A DNA stretch of 34,173 bases from Chitinophaga pinensis. GTDB lineage: Bacteria > Bacteroidota > Bacteroidia > Chitinophagales > UBA10324. Below the pieces are notes generated by a model. That model was given only the letters and a program-made list of their open reading frames with translations, did no database searches and was not told the origin of the DNA. Positions within the stretch are counted from its first letter, which is position 1. Each line of letters opens with the position of its first letter. Both the position numbers and the translations under genes were made by a program. Positions 34,015 to 34,173 of the stretch are shown here, piece after piece. The stretch is taken from NCBI GenBank assembly GCA_945903305.1, contig CAMDOA010000025.1, positions 1 through 34,173 on the forward strand, given 5' to 3'.

Positions 34015-34173
34015 TTATTTCTGGATAATCAATCGCTTCGTTAATGTCAGCTCTTCGTTATTTAACACCACTTCATACAAACCATCAGCAATATTTTCAA
34101 GAAGTATTTTTTGTGATGAAGCATTTTTACCTGCCGCAATTGAAGAATTATAAACTAACTGACCAACGATATT
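34015..34173 (-). CDS. C-terminal T9SS sorting domain of a secreted protein, 5' part outside window
   Basis: The reverse strand is open from the window edge to a TAA at 34017-34015, giving the last 52 residues of a protein. They read as a type A sorting domain of the type IX secretion system (Por secretion tail): NIVGQLVYNSS, then ILLENIADGLYEVVLNN, then LTLTKRLIIQK just before the stop. The pattern G-x-Y plus a KxxIxK-type end is diagnostic. The cargo protein lies to the right of the window, and its function is not visible. The domain is cut off after outer-membrane passage and exchanged for a lipid-linked anchor. Confidence 0.85.
   Translation of the reverse strand, partial: NIVGQLVYNSSIAAGKNASSQKILLENIADGLYEVVLNNEELTLTKRLIIQK

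Noticed and set aside
1-34173. CRISPR array, prophage, insertion sequence or defence island
   Set aside because: No regularly spaced direct repeats, transposase, integrase or phage genes were seen; the only nuclease-like gene is the lone GxxExxY protein.

Overview
The window looks like an ordinary chromosomal stretch of an AT-rich member of the Bacteroidota (Bacteroidetes). The signs are: a C-terminal type IX secretion (T9SS) sorting domain at the right edge; a DUF7948/PKD-type secreted protein at the left edge; a Rho factor with the long disordered insertion typical of this phylum; almost no Shine-Dalgarno sequences; and promoters of the form TTTG-N(~19)-TAnnTTTG. I see no rRNA, tRNA, CRISPR array, prophage or insertion sequence.

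Layout. 1-2101 (-): N-terminal 700 codons of a large secreted DUF7948/PKD protein that runs off the left edge. 2624-7767 (+): rho, then rpmH-rnpA, then grpE-(REP-like hairpin)-dnaJ-purN. 7846-12328 (+): gcvT, a ComB-like phosphatase, purD, a DedA membrane protein and a TPM-domain lipoprotein. 12342-17579 (-): tsaB coupled to an exported M28/PDZ peptidase, a CtpA-type S41 protease with a strong terminator, and yidD behind a TlpA/ResA-like thioredoxin. 17664-20451 (+): a sulfotransferase, a membrane-anchored glycosyltransferase and a WbqC-like protein, a probable surface-glycan cassette. 20446-24092 (-): an NMO/FabK-like flavoprotein, a sugar-phosphate nucleotidylyltransferase, a GxxExxY (PD-(D/E)XK-like) protein and rlmN. 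24202-25380 (+): an amidohydrolase that may be a futalosine-pathway deaminase. 25385-26794 (-): an unrecognised polytopic membrane protein. 26926-33937 (+): purH, uvrB, a Tat-signal class V aminotransferase, a small lipoprotein and a saccharopine-dehydrogenase-like oxidoreductase. 34015-34173 (-): the T9SS sorting tail of another secreted protein.

How the genes fit together. The content is mainly housekeeping: transcription termination (rho), translation and RNA processing (rpmH, rnpA, rlmN, tsaB), protein folding (grpE, dnaJ), purine synthesis (purN, purD, purH, in three separate units), one-carbon metabolism (gcvT) and DNA repair (uvrB). Envelope functions make up most of the rest: yidD, ctpA, the M28 peptidase, lipoproteins, the glycan cassette and the T9SS cargo at both ends.

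The most interesting signals are not a new gene cluster. They are (i) a recurring TAnnTTTGC-like element placed so close to many start codons that several messages should be leaderless or nearly so, which also corrects several gene starts; (ii) a REP-like inverted repeat between grpE and dnaJ; (iii) families of AT-rich low-complexity sequence and inverted repeats at gene borders; and (iv) two secreted-protein genes cut by the window edges. I did not find convincing evidence of a wholly undescribed system.
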